Shown here piece after piece: positions 37,564 to 46,191 of a DNA stretch of 64,000 bases. The position numbers were made by a program, and so were the translations under genes. Source of the DNA: CAVSRC01 sp963782045 (GTDB taxonomy: Bacteria; Pseudomonadota; Alphaproteobacteria; Rhizobiales; Kaistiaceae); NCBI GenBank assembly GCA_963782045.1, contig CAWAIR010000037.1:310001-374000 (forward strand), written 5' to 3'. The notes under the pieces were generated by a model, which was not told where the DNA came from, ran no database searches, and worked only from the letters and a program-made list of their open reading frames with translations. Position 1 is the stretch's first letter. Each line of letters begins with the position of its first letter.

Positions 37564-38447
37564 TCGACGTTCTGCATCTGCTCGCGGAGCTGGTCGACCA
37601 CCGCCTTCATCTCCAGGCCGATCGCGGTCAGCGAGCGGTCGTTCGACTTGGAGCACAGCGTGTTGACCTCGCGGTTGAACTCCTGCGCCAGGAAATCGAG
37701 GCGGCGGCCGACCGCCGCGTCGCCGGCGATGAGCTCGCGGGCGGCGGCGATGTGGGCGTCGAGCCGGTCGATCTCCTCGCGGATGTCGGCCTTGGTGGCG
37801 AGCAGCACCGCCTCCTGGTGCAGCCGGTCGGGGTCGAGCGCCGGCGCGGCGCCAATGAGCGCGGCGACCTGCTCGGCCAGCCGCGCGCGGATCGCCTCGG
37901 GGGTACGGGCCGGCGAGGCCTCGGCGGCGCGGGTCAACCGTTCCATCTCGTCGAGGCGCGCCGTCAGCACGGCGGCGATGGCCGCCCCTTCGCGCGTGCG
38001 CATGACGACGAGCTCGGCGACGGCCCTGTCGAGATCGGCGATGAGCTGCTCGGCAAGCGCCGCCTGGGTCGTCGCATCGGGGTCGCTTTCGGCCATCTCG
38101 ACGACGCCACGGATGGCGAGGATGCCGTCGAGCGTCGGCGGCATGGCCTTCATCCTTTCGCCCACCCGCTCCATGGCGGCGATGACCTCGGCGAGCACGT
38201 CCTCGTTGATGCGCACGCGCGTGGCGCCCGCCTCGTGCTGGGCGGTGAGGCCGGCCTGAACGTTGCCGCGCGCAAGGCCCGCACCGATGCGCTCGCGAGC
38301 GGCCGGCTCGACGTGGTCGAAGCCCGGCGGCACGCGCAAGCGGATGTCGAGGCCCTTGCCGTTGACGCTGCGCACCTCCCAGGTCCAGCGGTAGCCCTCG
38401 CCTGCCCCGTCGACACGGGCGAAGCCGGTCATGCTGCAAAGTGGCAT
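37560..38447 (-). CDS. YicC-family stress-related endoribonuclease
   Basis: A 295-residue protein starting MPLCSMTGFARVDG, the YicC hallmark, with the C-terminal DUF1732 part DFLAQEFNREVNTLCSKSND. Members from E. coli and Bacillus have been reported as endoribonucleases; the exact targets here are not known. The start at 38447 is chosen for the conserved N-terminus, though 38432 (MTGFARV) is possible. It lies between mltG and gmk, all on the minus strand, as commonly found. Confidence 0.9.
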   Translation of the reverse strand: MPLCSMTGFARVDGAGEGYRWTWEVRSVNGKGLDIRLRVPPGFDHVEPAARERIGAGLARGNVQAGLTAQHEAGATRVRINEDVLAEVIAAMERVGERMKAMPPTLDGILAIRGVVEMAESDPDATTQAALAEQLIADLDRAVAELVVMRTREGAAIAAVLTARLDEMERLTRAAEASPARTPEAIRARLAEQVAALIGAAPALDPDRLHQEAVLLATKADIREEIDRLDAHIAAARELIAGDAAVGRRLDFLAQEFNREVNTLCSKSNDRSLTAIGLEMKAVVDQLREQMQNVE

Positions 38448-38549
38448 CGTCGCCCGGTCCCAGTCAGAATCGGCCTGCCGCGCCCGGTGGGCGCGCAAGA
38501 CGCATATGAGCCGTCCGCCGGCGCCTGTTCAAGGGCAACCGGCGCGAGA

Positions 38550-39788
38550 TTACTGCTGCTTGGGGGCCGGCCGCGGGGTCGGCTGAAGGGCGAGCGGCGC
38601 CGCGCTGCCGTTGCTGTCGGCGGCGTTCCGGCCTCGTCGGCCGCCGCCTTGCTGGCGTTGTAGTCGCGCCAGCGGGCGACGTTGCGCAGGTGCTCCTCGT
38701 AGCTCTGGGCGAAGGCGTGGCCGCCCGAGCCGTCGGCGACGAAATAGAGGTCGCGTGTGCGCGAGGGGTTGGCCACCGCCTCGAGCGAGGCGCGGCCGGG
38801 GTTGGCGATCGGCCCCGGCGGCAGGGCCGGAATGACGTAGGTGTTGTAGGCCGTCGGCGTCTCGAGGTCCTTGCGGGTGAGGGCGACGTCAGACGGCTTT
38901 CCGGCGCCGCCAAAGATGCCGTAGATCACCGTCGGATCGGACTGCAGGCGCATGTTCAGCTTGAGCCGGTTGATGAACACCGCCGCCACGCGGCTGCGCT
39001 CGTCGGCAAGCGCCGTCTCCTTCTCCACGATCGAGGCCAGCGTGACCAGTTGCTGCGGGCGTCTTGATCGGCAGGTCCGGCGCCCGCCGGCTCCACACGT
39101 CGGCGAGCACCCGGTCGCGCTCGCGCTGCATGCGGTCGATGATGTCCTGGCGCGTGTCGCCGCGGGTGAACTTGTAGGTCTCCGGCAGCAGGCTGCCCTC
39201 CGGCGGGACCTGCTTGATCTCGCCGCTGAGCACCTGATCGGCGTTCAGCCGGTCGACGATCTGCTGGCTGGTGAGCCCCTCGGGAACGGTCACCGCATAG
39301 AGGATGCCCTTGCCGGTCACCATCGTATCCATGATGTCGCGCATGCTGGCGTGGGCGGGGATCAGGTATTCGCCGGCCTTGAGGCTGGACGTCTGGTTGC
39401 TCAGCCACACGCCGAAGACGAACAGCCACTTGGTGTCGATGATGCCGTCCTTGACCAGGTCATCGGCGATGGTGCTGACGCCGATGCCCTTGGCGACGGT
39501 GAAGGTGCGCGCGGCGTCGAGGGTGCTGGTGCTGTCGAACCGCGACTTGGCGAAGAAGATGCCGCCGCCGACGGCGAGGATGCCGACGACGACGATGGTG
39601 ATGACGAGATTGAGGGCGACCACCATGGGGTGGCGGACGGCTCGCGAGCGGGGCGGCGGCGGCGGCACGGGCTCTGGCTGCAACGCTTCGATGGGACTGC
39701 GCGGCGCGGTCCGGTTGAGCGAGGAATGAAGCCGCGCCGACAACGCCTCAGCGTCATCGCTGTACGGCTCTCTCCTCAGATCGGCCAT
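38550..39788 (-). CDS. mltG: Endolytic murein transglycosylase MltG (two frame breaks)
   Basis: Membrane-bound lytic transglycosylase that cuts nascent glycan strands and limits their length. About 412 residues: a cytoplasmic N-terminus, one membrane segment (about 58-80, ALNLVITIVVVGILAVGGGI), a LysM-like part and the YceG core with LVTLASIVEKET (catalytic Glu), INRLKLNMRLQSDPTVIYG and YNTYVIPALPPGPIANPG. Frame changes near 39058 (one extra C) and near 38622, after which the reading ends PTPRPAPKQQ at TAA 38550. Without the second correction the frame runs to 38429 through yicC sequence, which is unlikely. Confidence 0.9.
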
Positions 39789-39883
39789 GGATTGCGGCTC
39801 TTGCTGGTGTCCGGCAACATTGCCGGCAGATTAGGCGACTGTAGCATCTATTGTGGCAAAAGCGGGATAGCCGCTCGCGTCGC

Positions 39884-41146
39884 TCACGAATGACGGCGCA
39901 GGACGAGCGAGGCGTTGGTTCCGCCAAAGCCGAAGGAATTCGACAGCACGGTATCGACGGTCCGCTGGCGCGCCGTGTGCGGCACGAGGTCGAACGCCGT
40001 GTCGACCGAGGGATTGTCGAGATTGAGGGTCGGCGGCACGACGTTGTCGCGGATCGCCAGCAGCGAGAAGATCGCCTCGATGGCACCGGCAGCGCCGAGC
40101 AGATGCCCGGTCGCCGATTTGGTCGAGGACATGCTGACCTTGCTGGTGGCGTTACCGACCAGGCCCTCGACCGCCGTCAGCTCGATCTCGTCGCCCGCCT
40201 GGGTCGAGGTGCCGTGGGCGTTGATGTAGTCGAGGTCGGCGGCGGCGATGCCGGCCCGCTTCAGCGCCATCTGCATGCAGCGGCGGGCGCCGTCGCCATC
40301 CGGGGCCGGCGAGGTTATGTGGTAGGCGTCGCCGGAGAGGCCATAGCCGATGACCTCGCCGTAGATGCGGGCGCCGCGCGCCAGAGCGTGCTCGCGCTCC
40401 TCGACCACGACGATGCCAGCGCCCTCGCCCATGACGAAGCCGTCGCGGTCGCGGTCGTAGGGGCGCGACGCCGCGGTCGGCCGGTCGTTGAAATGGGTGG
40501 ATAGCGCCTTGGCGGAAGCGAAGCCGGCAATGGCGATGCGGCAGACGGGCGATTCGGCACCGCCGGCGACCATCACGTCGGCGTCGCCGAGCGCCACCAG
40601 CCGGGCCGCGTCGCCGATGGCGTGGGCGCCGGTGGAGCACGCCGTCACCACGGCGTGGTTCGGCCCCTTGAGGCCGTGGCGAATCGAAACATGACCGGAG
40701 GCGAGGTTGATCAGGCGGCCGGGAATGAAGAACGGGCTGACGCGCCGCGGTCCGCGGTCGCGCAGCGTGTGCGAGGTTTCCTCGATGCCCTGCAGCCCGC
40801 CGATGCCGGAGCCGATGAGCACGCCGGTCGCGCACTGGTCGTCATAGCCTTTCGGATGCCAGCCGGCATCGTCGAGCGCCTGGTCGGCCGCGGCCATCGC
40901 ATAGACGATGAAAGGATCGACCTTGCGGCTCTCCTTCGGTTCCATCCAGTCGTCGGGGTCGTACTTGCCCTCGGCCTTGGAACCGCGCGGCAGCTGGCCG
41001 GCGATCTGGCAGGTCAGATCGTCAACCTGGAAATTCTCGATGCGGGCAATGCCGCTCTGACCGGCGAGGATGGCCGACCACGAGACATCGACGCCGCAAC
41101 CGAGCGGCGTCACCATGCCCAATCCAGTGACAACGACACGTCTCAT
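39884..41146 (-). CDS. fabF: Beta-ketoacyl-ACP synthase II
   Basis: Condensing enzyme of fatty acid elongation, adding malonyl-ACP units. The 420-residue protein starts MRRVVVTGLGMVTPLGCGVD, has the catalytic VTACSTGAHA (Cys about 170) and the two His in NAHGTSTQAGD and KSATGHLLGAAG, and ends near SFGFGGTNASLVLRR. It lies 58 bp downstream of acpP, the usual pair. No frame break was seen. Confidence 0.96.
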   Translation of the reverse strand: MRRVVVTGLGMVTPLGCGVDVSWSAILAGQSGIARIENFQVDDLTCQIAGQLPRGSKAEGKYDPDDWMEPKESRKVDPFIVYAMAAADQALDDAGWHPKGYDDQCATGVLIGSGIGGLQGIEETSHTLRDRGPRRVSPFFIPGRLINLASGHVSIRHGLKGPNHAVVTACSTGAHAIGDAARLVALGDADVMVAGGAESPVCRIAIAGFASAKALSTHFNDRPTAASRPYDRDRDGFVMGEGAGIVVVEEREHALARGARIYGEVIGYGLSGDAYHITSPAPDGDGARRCMQMALKRAGIAAADLDYINAHGTSTQAGDEIELTAVEGLVGNATSKVSMSSTKSATGHLLGAAGAIEAIFSLLAIRDNVVPPTLNLDNPSVDTAFDLVPHTARQRTVDTVLSNSFGFGGTNASLVLRRHS

Positions 41147-41204
41147 AGAACACCGCGACCCGCGCCGAGCGCGGCCGGATCGACCGCTCCGTTTGCGGCG
41201 CCGC

Positions 41205-41441
41205 TCAGGCGGTGTTCTTTTCGAGGAAGTTGATGGCGTCGCCGACCGTCAGAATGGTCTCCGCCGCATCATCCGGAATCTCGACGCCGAATTCCTCCTC
41301 GAAGGCCATGACAAGTTCGACCGTATCGAGGCTGTCGGCGCCCAGGTCGTCGATAAAGCTGGCGTTCTCGGTGACTTTCTCCGCGTCAACGCCGAGATGC
41401 TCGACGACAATCTTCTTCACCCGTTCAGCGACATCGCTCAT
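41205..41441 (-). CDS. acpP: Acyl carrier protein
   Basis: A 78-residue acidic helical protein carrying the 4'-phosphopantetheine arm on the Ser of GADSLDTVEL (about residue 37). MSDVAERVKKIVVEHLGVD is the usual alphaproteobacterial N-terminus. It lies between fabG and fabF, with a 224-bp spacer upstream that probably holds its promoter. Confidence 0.98.
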   Translation of the reverse strand: MSDVAERVKKIVVEHLGVDAEKVTENASFIDDLGADSLDTVELVMAFEEEFGVEIPDDAAETILTVGDAINFLEKNTA

Positions 41442-41665
41442 TTTTTCTAGAACCTCGATTGCCCCAAATGACTATCCGATGGAACCCCTCGCCCGGCAAG
41501 GGATCGACGATCGCCCTGTGTTCGGAACGGGTAGAAGCGTTGAAAACCGCCGCGCTTCCGGCACCGGCCGGTGGCCCGTAACACACTTTGCGGACCTTTG
41601 CCAGCCAACCAAACCGCCCCGGTTCCTCCTTCGCGCGGACCGGCGCCCTGGCCGCCCGCGCACGT

Positions 41666-42406
41666 TCATATCATGGCCATGCCGCCGTTGACGTGCAACG
41701 TCTGACCGGTGACGTAGGCGGCCTCGTCCGAGGCCAGGTAAACCGCCGCTCCGGCAATTTCATCGGGCGTGCCGAGACGCTTGGCCGGGACCCGCTGGAG
41801 GATCGCTTCCTTCTGCTTGTCGTTGAGCGCGTCGGTCATCGCCGAGGCGGTGAAGCCGGGCGCGATGCAATTGACGGTGACGTTGCGGCTGGCGATCTCC
41901 TGGGCCAGCGACTTGGTCATGCCGATGAGGCCCGCCTTCGACGCGGCGTAGTTGCCCTGGCCGGCATTGCCGGTGACGCCGACCACCGAGGTGATGGAGA
42001 TGATGCGGCCGGTGCGCTTGCGCATCATGGTGCGCACCACCGCGCGCGACAGGCGCATGGCCGCCGTCAGGTTGACGGTGAGCACCTTGTCCCAGTCCTC
42101 GTCGGTCATGCGGGCGAAGAGCATGTCGCGGGTGATGCCGGCATTGTTGACCAGGATGTCGATCTCGCCGCCGAGCGCTTCCTCCGCTTGCGGCACGAGT
42201 TTCTCCACTTGTTCGGCATCGCCGAGATCGCAGGGGAGAACCGCCGTGCGCTCGCCGAGTTCCCCGGCAAGCGCGTCGAGCGCCTCGCGCCGCGTGCCGG
42301 AGAGGCCGACGTTGGCGCCCTGCCGGTGAAAGGCGCGGGCGATGGCGCCGCCGATGGCACCGCTGGCGCCCGTCACCAGGGCGCGTTTGCCGGTCAGTTC
42401 GAACAT
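41666..42406 (-). CDS. fabG: 3-oxoacyl-ACP reductase
   Basis: NADPH-dependent reductase of the fatty acid cycle. The 246-residue SDR protein has TGASGAIG (cofactor loop), LVNNAGITRD, and the catalytic Ser-Tyr-Lys set (ISITSVVGVTG then NYAASKAGL), ending YVTGQTLHVNGGMAMI. The start MFELTGKRALVTG at 42406 is chosen; the open frame upstream overlaps fabD. It lies 16 bp after fabD. Confidence 0.96.
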   Translation of the reverse strand: MFELTGKRALVTGASGAIGGAIARAFHRQGANVGLSGTRREALDALAGELGERTAVLPCDLGDAEQVEKLVPQAEEALGGEIDILVNNAGITRDMLFARMTDEDWDKVLTVNLTAAMRLSRAVVRTMMRKRTGRIISITSVVGVTGNAGQGNYAASKAGLIGMTKSLAQEIASRNVTVNCIAPGFTASAMTDALNDKQKEAILQRVPAKRLGTPDEIAGAAVYLASDEAAYVTGQTLHVNGGMAMI

Positions 42407-42422
42407 CACCCTGTTGTCCTCC

Positions 42423-43364
42423 TCAGCCGAGTTTGGCGACGGCCGCGTCGATGTCGGCGGGCGTGCCGACGGCGAGCGTCTCGGCGCCGTCGACAATGCG
42501 CCGGGCGAGACCGGAAAGCACCTTGCCGGCGCCGACCTCGACGAAAAGCGTGACGCCGGCGCCGCCAAGCCAGGCGATCGATTCGCGCCAGCGCACCATG
42601 CCGGTCACCTGCTCGATCAGCCGCCGGCGGATCTGGGCCGGATCGCTGATCGGCGTGGCAAGCACGTTGGCGACCAGCGGCACCACCGGCGCCCTGATCT
42701 CGACGGCGGCCAAGGCCGCTTCCATCGCCTCAGCCGCGGGCTCCATCAGCGCGCAATGGAAGGGCGCGCTCACCGGCAGCAGGATGGCGCGCTTGGCGCC
42801 CTTCTGCTGGGCGATCGCGATCGCCCGCTCGACCGCCGCCTTGTTGCCGGAGATCACCACCTGGCCACCGCCATTGTCGTTGGCGGTGGCGCAGACCTCG
42901 CCCTCGGCCGCCTCGGCGGCGACTTCCCTGGCCGCGTCGAGCTCCATGCCGAGCAGCGCCGCCATGGCGCCGGTGCCGACCGGCACCGCCGCCTGCATGG
43001 CGCGGCCGCGAGTGCGCAGCAGCCGGGCGGCGTCGGGAACGGACAAGGCACCAGCGGCGGCAAGCGCCGAATATTCGCCGAGCGAATGGCCGGCGACGTA
43101 GGCCACGGTCTCGTGGACGCTGATGCCGCGCGCCTCCAGCACCCTGAGCGTCGCCAGGCTCACCGCCATCAGCGCCGGCTGGGCGTTCTCGGTCAGCGTC
43201 AGGGTCTCGATCGGCCCCTCCCAGATGATCTTCGACAGCTTCTCGCCGAGCGCCTCGTCGACCGCCTCGAAAACCGCGCGCGCCTCGAACTCGGCATCGG
43301 CAAGCGCCTTGCCCATGCCGACCACCTGGCTGCCCTGACCTGGAAAGGTGAATGCGACCGTCAT
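42423..43364 (-). CDS. fabD: Malonyl-CoA--ACP transacylase
   Basis: Loads malonyl units on ACP. The 313-residue protein begins MTVAFTFPGQGSQVVGMGKA and has the nucleophile elbow GHSLGEYSAL (Ser near 93), the substrate Arg in LLRTRGRAMQ, and PVSAPFHCALM with the catalytic His. The start at 43364 is fixed by the FPGQGSQ N-terminus; the upstream open frame is not conserved. First gene of fabD-fabG-acpP-fabF. Confidence 0.96.
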   Translation of the reverse strand: MTVAFTFPGQGSQVVGMGKALADAEFEARAVFEAVDEALGEKLSKIIWEGPIETLTLTENAQPALMAVSLATLRVLEARGISVHETVAYVAGHSLGEYSALAAAGALSVPDAARLLRTRGRAMQAAVPVGTGAMAALLGMELDAAREVAAEAAEGEVCATANDNGGGQVVISGNKAAVERAIAIAQQKGAKRAILLPVSAPFHCALMEPAAEAMEAALAAVEIRAPVVPLVANVLATPISDPAQIRRRLIEQVTGMVRWRESIAWLGGAGVTLFVEVGAGKVLSGLARRIVDGAETLAVGTPADIDAAVAKLG

Positions 43365-43489
43365 CGTTGCCCCGAGAACGCTTCCTGCGCCGGCGAGTCT
43401 TCCGCCGTTGGCGGGCGTTTGAGCGCGCCCGGCCGAAGCTGTCAAGACGCCGGGGGCCTGCTAGGCTGGCAAACGGACAGGAGCCGGAG

Positions 43490-44029
43490 ATGGGGCGTTG
43501 CGGAATCGTCGCGGCCGGGCTGGTCGCATTCGCCATCATTGCCAGCGGAGAAGCCGAGGCCGCCTCCTTCGAAGCGGCGCTCGCCAGCCGCTGGCAATGG
43601 ATGGAAGGCGTCGACCGCATCACCGACCAGAAGATCAGCCGCGCCATCCTGATGACCGTCGCGATCGCGGACCATCAGCCCGGCCTCGATGAAGCCCGCA
43701 TCGTCCTCACCTGCACCGGCGGCAAACCCGGCATGGACATCGACTGGAGTTTTCGGGCCGCCGGCAAGGCGAACCTGACGGTGGACTACCGCTTCGCCGG
43801 CCAGCCGGGCCGCGGCCTCGCGGCGCACTACGTCAACCGCACCCGCCAGCGGGTCGCCGACCTTGCCGGCATCCGCCGGTTCCTCGCCGATGCCCGCAGC
43901 TCGGACAGCCTGCGCCTGCGCGTGACCTCCGACCTCGGCGGCACGGTCGAGGCAACCTTCCGCGCCGCGGCCGGCGCCGACATCTACCGCCGCTTCACCG
44001 CCGCCTGCCCGGTCGCCGCCAGCAGGTAG
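43490..44029 (+). CDS. Hypothetical secreted protein
   Basis: A 179-residue precursor with signal peptide MGRCGIVAAGLVAFAIIASG ending near EAEAA (cleaved about 24). The mature part has two Cys (VLTCTGGKPG and TAACPVAA) and a mixed alpha/beta pattern; no family is recognised. ATG 43490 follows AGGAGCCGGAG, a strong SD. Its TAG stop is the first TAG of a REP-like element. It is divergent from fabD and converges with the deacetylase gene. Confidence 0.6.
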   Translation: MGRCGIVAAGLVAFAIIASGEAEAASFEAALASRWQWMEGVDRITDQKISRAILMTVAIADHQPGLDEARIVLTCTGGKPGMDIDWSFRAAGKANLTVDYRFAGQPGRGLAAHYVNRTRQRVADLAGIRRFLADARSSDSLRLRVTSDLGGTVEATFRAAAGADIYRRFTAACPVAASR

Positions 44030-44096
44030 CCCGGATGGGGCGGAGTGCAATCCGGGACTGCCTTTCCCGCATTCCGCTTCGCGCCATGCGGGCTAC
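44026..44096. repeat. REP-like intergenic repeat, copy 3
   Basis: A 71-bp element starting GTAGCCCGGATGGGGCG and ending CGCCATGCGGGCTAC, with CAATCCGGGA internally. It exactly fills the gap between two convergent genes: its first TAG (44027-44029) stops the secreted-protein gene and its terminal CTA (44093-44095) is the TAG stop of the deacetylase on the minus strand. Confidence 0.9.
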
Positions 44097-45085
44097 AGGC
44101 GCGAGACCCCACCCTTTTTCTGAACCGGCCCGCCATGCGCAAGCCGCGCGTCGTAGCGCGCCGTGTCGCCCGGCCGCGTGATGTAGCAGGCGTTGGCGGC
44201 AACCGGCCGGCCGGCCCGGAGGAGGTCGGCGACGGTCAGGAAGCGATAACCGTCGGCCTTGAGCTTCGGGATGATGGTGTGGAGCGCCTCCGCCGTGTGG
44301 GTGCCGCGGCCGTTAGCATGCATGACGACGATCGAGCCCGGCCGCACGGTCGAGAACACGTTGCGCACAATGGCCTTGGCGCTGGTGCCGTCCGGATCGC
44401 CCGAGACCGTGTCCCACTGGATGACGACCGAGCCGATGGCGTTGACGGCGGCAACACCGGAGGCCGAGCACGAGCCATAGGGGAAGCGGAAGAGCCGCAT
44501 GGGCGTTGCCGGGGACCCCGCCCGGCAGGCTTTCGCCGACTGCTCGCGGGTGACGGCGAGCGCCGCCTCGGTCATCAGAATCTCGCTCTCGATGCGCCCG
44601 GCCGCGGCGGCGTGCAGGTCGGGGTGGTCGAAGCTGTGATTGGCGAGAAGGAAGCGCCGGTCGGCGGCGAGCTGCTCGGCGCGCCGCCTATGGGTGAGCA
44701 GCCAGCGGCCGGCGGCAAAGAAGGTGGCGGCGACGCCTTCGGCGCGCAGATAATCGACGACGGCGCCGTCATAGCCGGCGATCGGACTGACGGTCTGGCA
44801 GAGGTCGAAGGTGAGCGCGACCGCCTTGTCGCCCGCCGGCAGATCGACCCGGCGGACGATGCCGGCAAGGCCGCCGGCGACCGGAGCCAGCGCCGCTGCC
44901 GGCGCCGGCTTGACGATGGCGTCGGCGGCGGTCGGACGGCGGCGCAGGGCCTCGCCCGGCACCGCCGCCAGTTCGGCCGGCGTCCAGCAGGCGGCCATCG
45001 CCTGAGTGGCGGCAAACGTGCCGGCGCCCGCCAGCAGGCCGGCGAGCACCGCCCGCCGGCTCAAACCTTCGCACCCGGTGCACAT
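44093..45085 (-). CDS. Secreted polysaccharide deacetylase (NodB homology)
   Basis: A 330-residue precursor with a Tat-like N-terminus (LSRRAVLAGLLAGAG, cleaved near AMAAC). The CE4/NodB domain (about residues 85-300) has ALTFDLCQ (motif 1 Asp), NHSFDHPDLH (motif 2, His pair for metal), RFPYGSCS (motif 3) and VVMHANGRG (motif 5 His). It probably removes acetyl groups from cell-wall or extracellular glycans; the substrate is not clear. No frame break was seen. Confidence 0.88.
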   Translation of the reverse strand: MCTGCEGLSRRAVLAGLLAGAGTFAATQAMAACWTPAELAAVPGEALRRRPTAADAIVKPAPAAALAPVAGGLAGIVRRVDLPAGDKAVALTFDLCQTVSPIAGYDGAVVDYLRAEGVAATFFAAGRWLLTHRRRAEQLAADRRFLLANHSFDHPDLHAAAAGRIESEILMTEAALAVTREQSAKACRAGSPATPMRLFRFPYGSCSASGVAAVNAIGSVVIQWDTVSGDPDGTSAKAIVRNVFSTVRPGSIVVMHANGRGTHTAEALHTIIPKLKADGYRFLTVADLLRAGRPVAANACYITRPGDTARYDARLAHGGPVQKKGGVSRL

Positions 45086-45136
45086 CGAGGTATGGTTCCC
45101 GCGAAGCCGCCCGCCGCGTTATCTATCTCAAAACGC

Positions 45137-45164
45137 TTGCAAAGGCGCTGCTTTTCCGTATAAC
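45137..45164 (+). promoter_or_regulatory. Candidate sigma-70-type promoter for the rpsF operon
   Basis: TTGCAA (45137-45142) and TATAAC (45159-45164) are separated by 16 bases in an otherwise GC-rich 248-bp spacer, about 170 bases ahead of rpsF. The long 5' leader could hold autoregulatory structure; AGCCTT and AAGGCT near 45274-45295 can pair. Found by eye. Confidence 0.5.
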
Positions 45165-45333
45165 CGCGCCGTCCCGTCGGGACCCCGGCCGGGGGCTGAA
45201 CGGAAGGCGGCAAGCCCGCAGGATCGGCAGCGATCCGACTTCCCGTGCTCCTGCTCTCGAAGTGTCGTCGAGCCTTTCCTTTCAAGAAGGCTTCGAAGAG
45301 GCTTAGCGCCGGTCAACATGAGGAAAGGCAGAT

Positions 45334-45801
45334 ATGCCCCTATACGAGCATGTATTTCTGGCTCGCCAGGACGTCTCCGGCCCACAGGTCGAGGCGCTGG
45401 TCGAGCAGTTCAAAGGCGTCATCGAGCAGGGCGGCGGCAGCGTCACCAAGGTCGAGGGCTGGGGACTGAAGTCCCTCGCCTACCGCATCCGCAAGAACCG
45501 CAAGGCCCATTTCACCCTGATGAACATCGAGGCGCCGCCTGCGGCCGTCGCCGAGATGGAGCGCCAGGAGCGGCTCAACGAGGACGTCATCCGCGCCCTG
45601 ACCATCAAGGTCGAGGCGCTCGAGGAAGGCCTCTCGGCGATGATGCAGAAGCGCGACCGCGACGATCGCGGCGACCGTGGTGGCCGCTTCGGCGATCGCG
45701 ATCGCGGACCGCGCCGCGATTTCGGCGACCGCGATCGTGGCGACCGCCCGCCGCGTCCGCGCCGCGATGACAGCGACAGCTCCGGCGAAGGAAACAACTG
45801 A
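45334..45801 (+). CDS. rpsF: 30S ribosomal protein S6
   Basis: Binds the central domain of 16S rRNA with S18. The 155-residue protein has the S6 core MPLYEHVFLARQDVS and VEGWGLKSLAYRIRKNRKAH (about 1-105) and a C-terminal tail of roughly 45 residues rich in Arg, Asp and Gly with GDRDRG repeats. Such charged tails are common in alphaproteobacterial S6. An SD, GAGGAAAGGCAG, precedes the ATG. The TGA stop overlaps rpsR ATG. Confidence 0.97.
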   Translation: MPLYEHVFLARQDVSGPQVEALVEQFKGVIEQGGGSVTKVEGWGLKSLAYRIRKNRKAHFTLMNIEAPPAAVAEMERQERLNEDVIRALTIKVEALEEGLSAMMQKRDRDDRGDRGGRFGDRDRGPRRDFGDRDRGDRPPRPRRDDSDSSGEGNN

Positions 45802-46049
45802 TGGTCGACATCAACCAGCTTCCGACGCGCCGGCCGTTCTTCCGCCGCCGCAAGACCTGCCCGTTCTCGGGCGCCAACGCACCCAAGATCGACTACAAGG
45901 ACGTGCGCCTGCTGCAGCGCTACATCTCGGAGCGCGGCAAGATCGTGCCGTCGCGCATCACCGCGGTATCGGCGCCCAAGCAGCGCGAGCTGGCGCAGGC
46001 GATCAAGCGCGCGCGCTTCCTCGGCCTGCTGCCGTATGTGATCAAGTGA
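45801..46049 (+). CDS. rpsR: 30S ribosomal protein S18
   Basis: An 82-residue basic protein, partner of S6. FFRRRKTCPFSGANAPKIDY, LLQRYISERGKIVPSRITAV and KQRELAQAIKRARFLGLLPY are standard S18 blocks. Its start overlaps rpsF. The next gene of the operon is after a 142-bp spacer holding a repeat-rich hairpin. Confidence 0.98.
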   Translation: MVDINQLPTRRPFFRRRKTCPFSGANAPKIDYKDVRLLQRYISERGKIVPSRITAVSAPKQRELAQAIKRARFLGLLPYVIK

Positions 46050-46122
46050 GCGAATAGCGAATGGGGAATAGCGAATAGAGCGCAACTATTCGCTATTCGC
46101 TACTCTCACTATTCGCATTTCC
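46050..46122. repeat. GAATAGC repeat with hairpin between rpsR and DUF2232 gene
   Basis: An AT-richer tract of direct GCGAATA-type units followed by their inverted copies. GAATAGCGAATAG (46066-46078) and CTATTCGCTATTC (46086-46098) form a perfect 13-bp stem with 7-nt loop, and outer units can extend it. No ORF. It stands out in base composition from the genes around. Confidence 0.88.
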
Positions 46123-46191
46123 AAGTTGGGGAACGGCTGGCGCGAAGCGCCTGACCCTCCCCTAACCGCTCGAAAGGCGGGACAGCAATTG

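Noticed and set aside
38429..38549. C-terminal extension of MltG to 38429 in the uncorrected frame
   Set aside because: It would run into yicC and gives Arg/Ser/Pro-rich sequence; a neighbouring frame ends neatly at TAA 38550 with a typical Pro/Gln tail.
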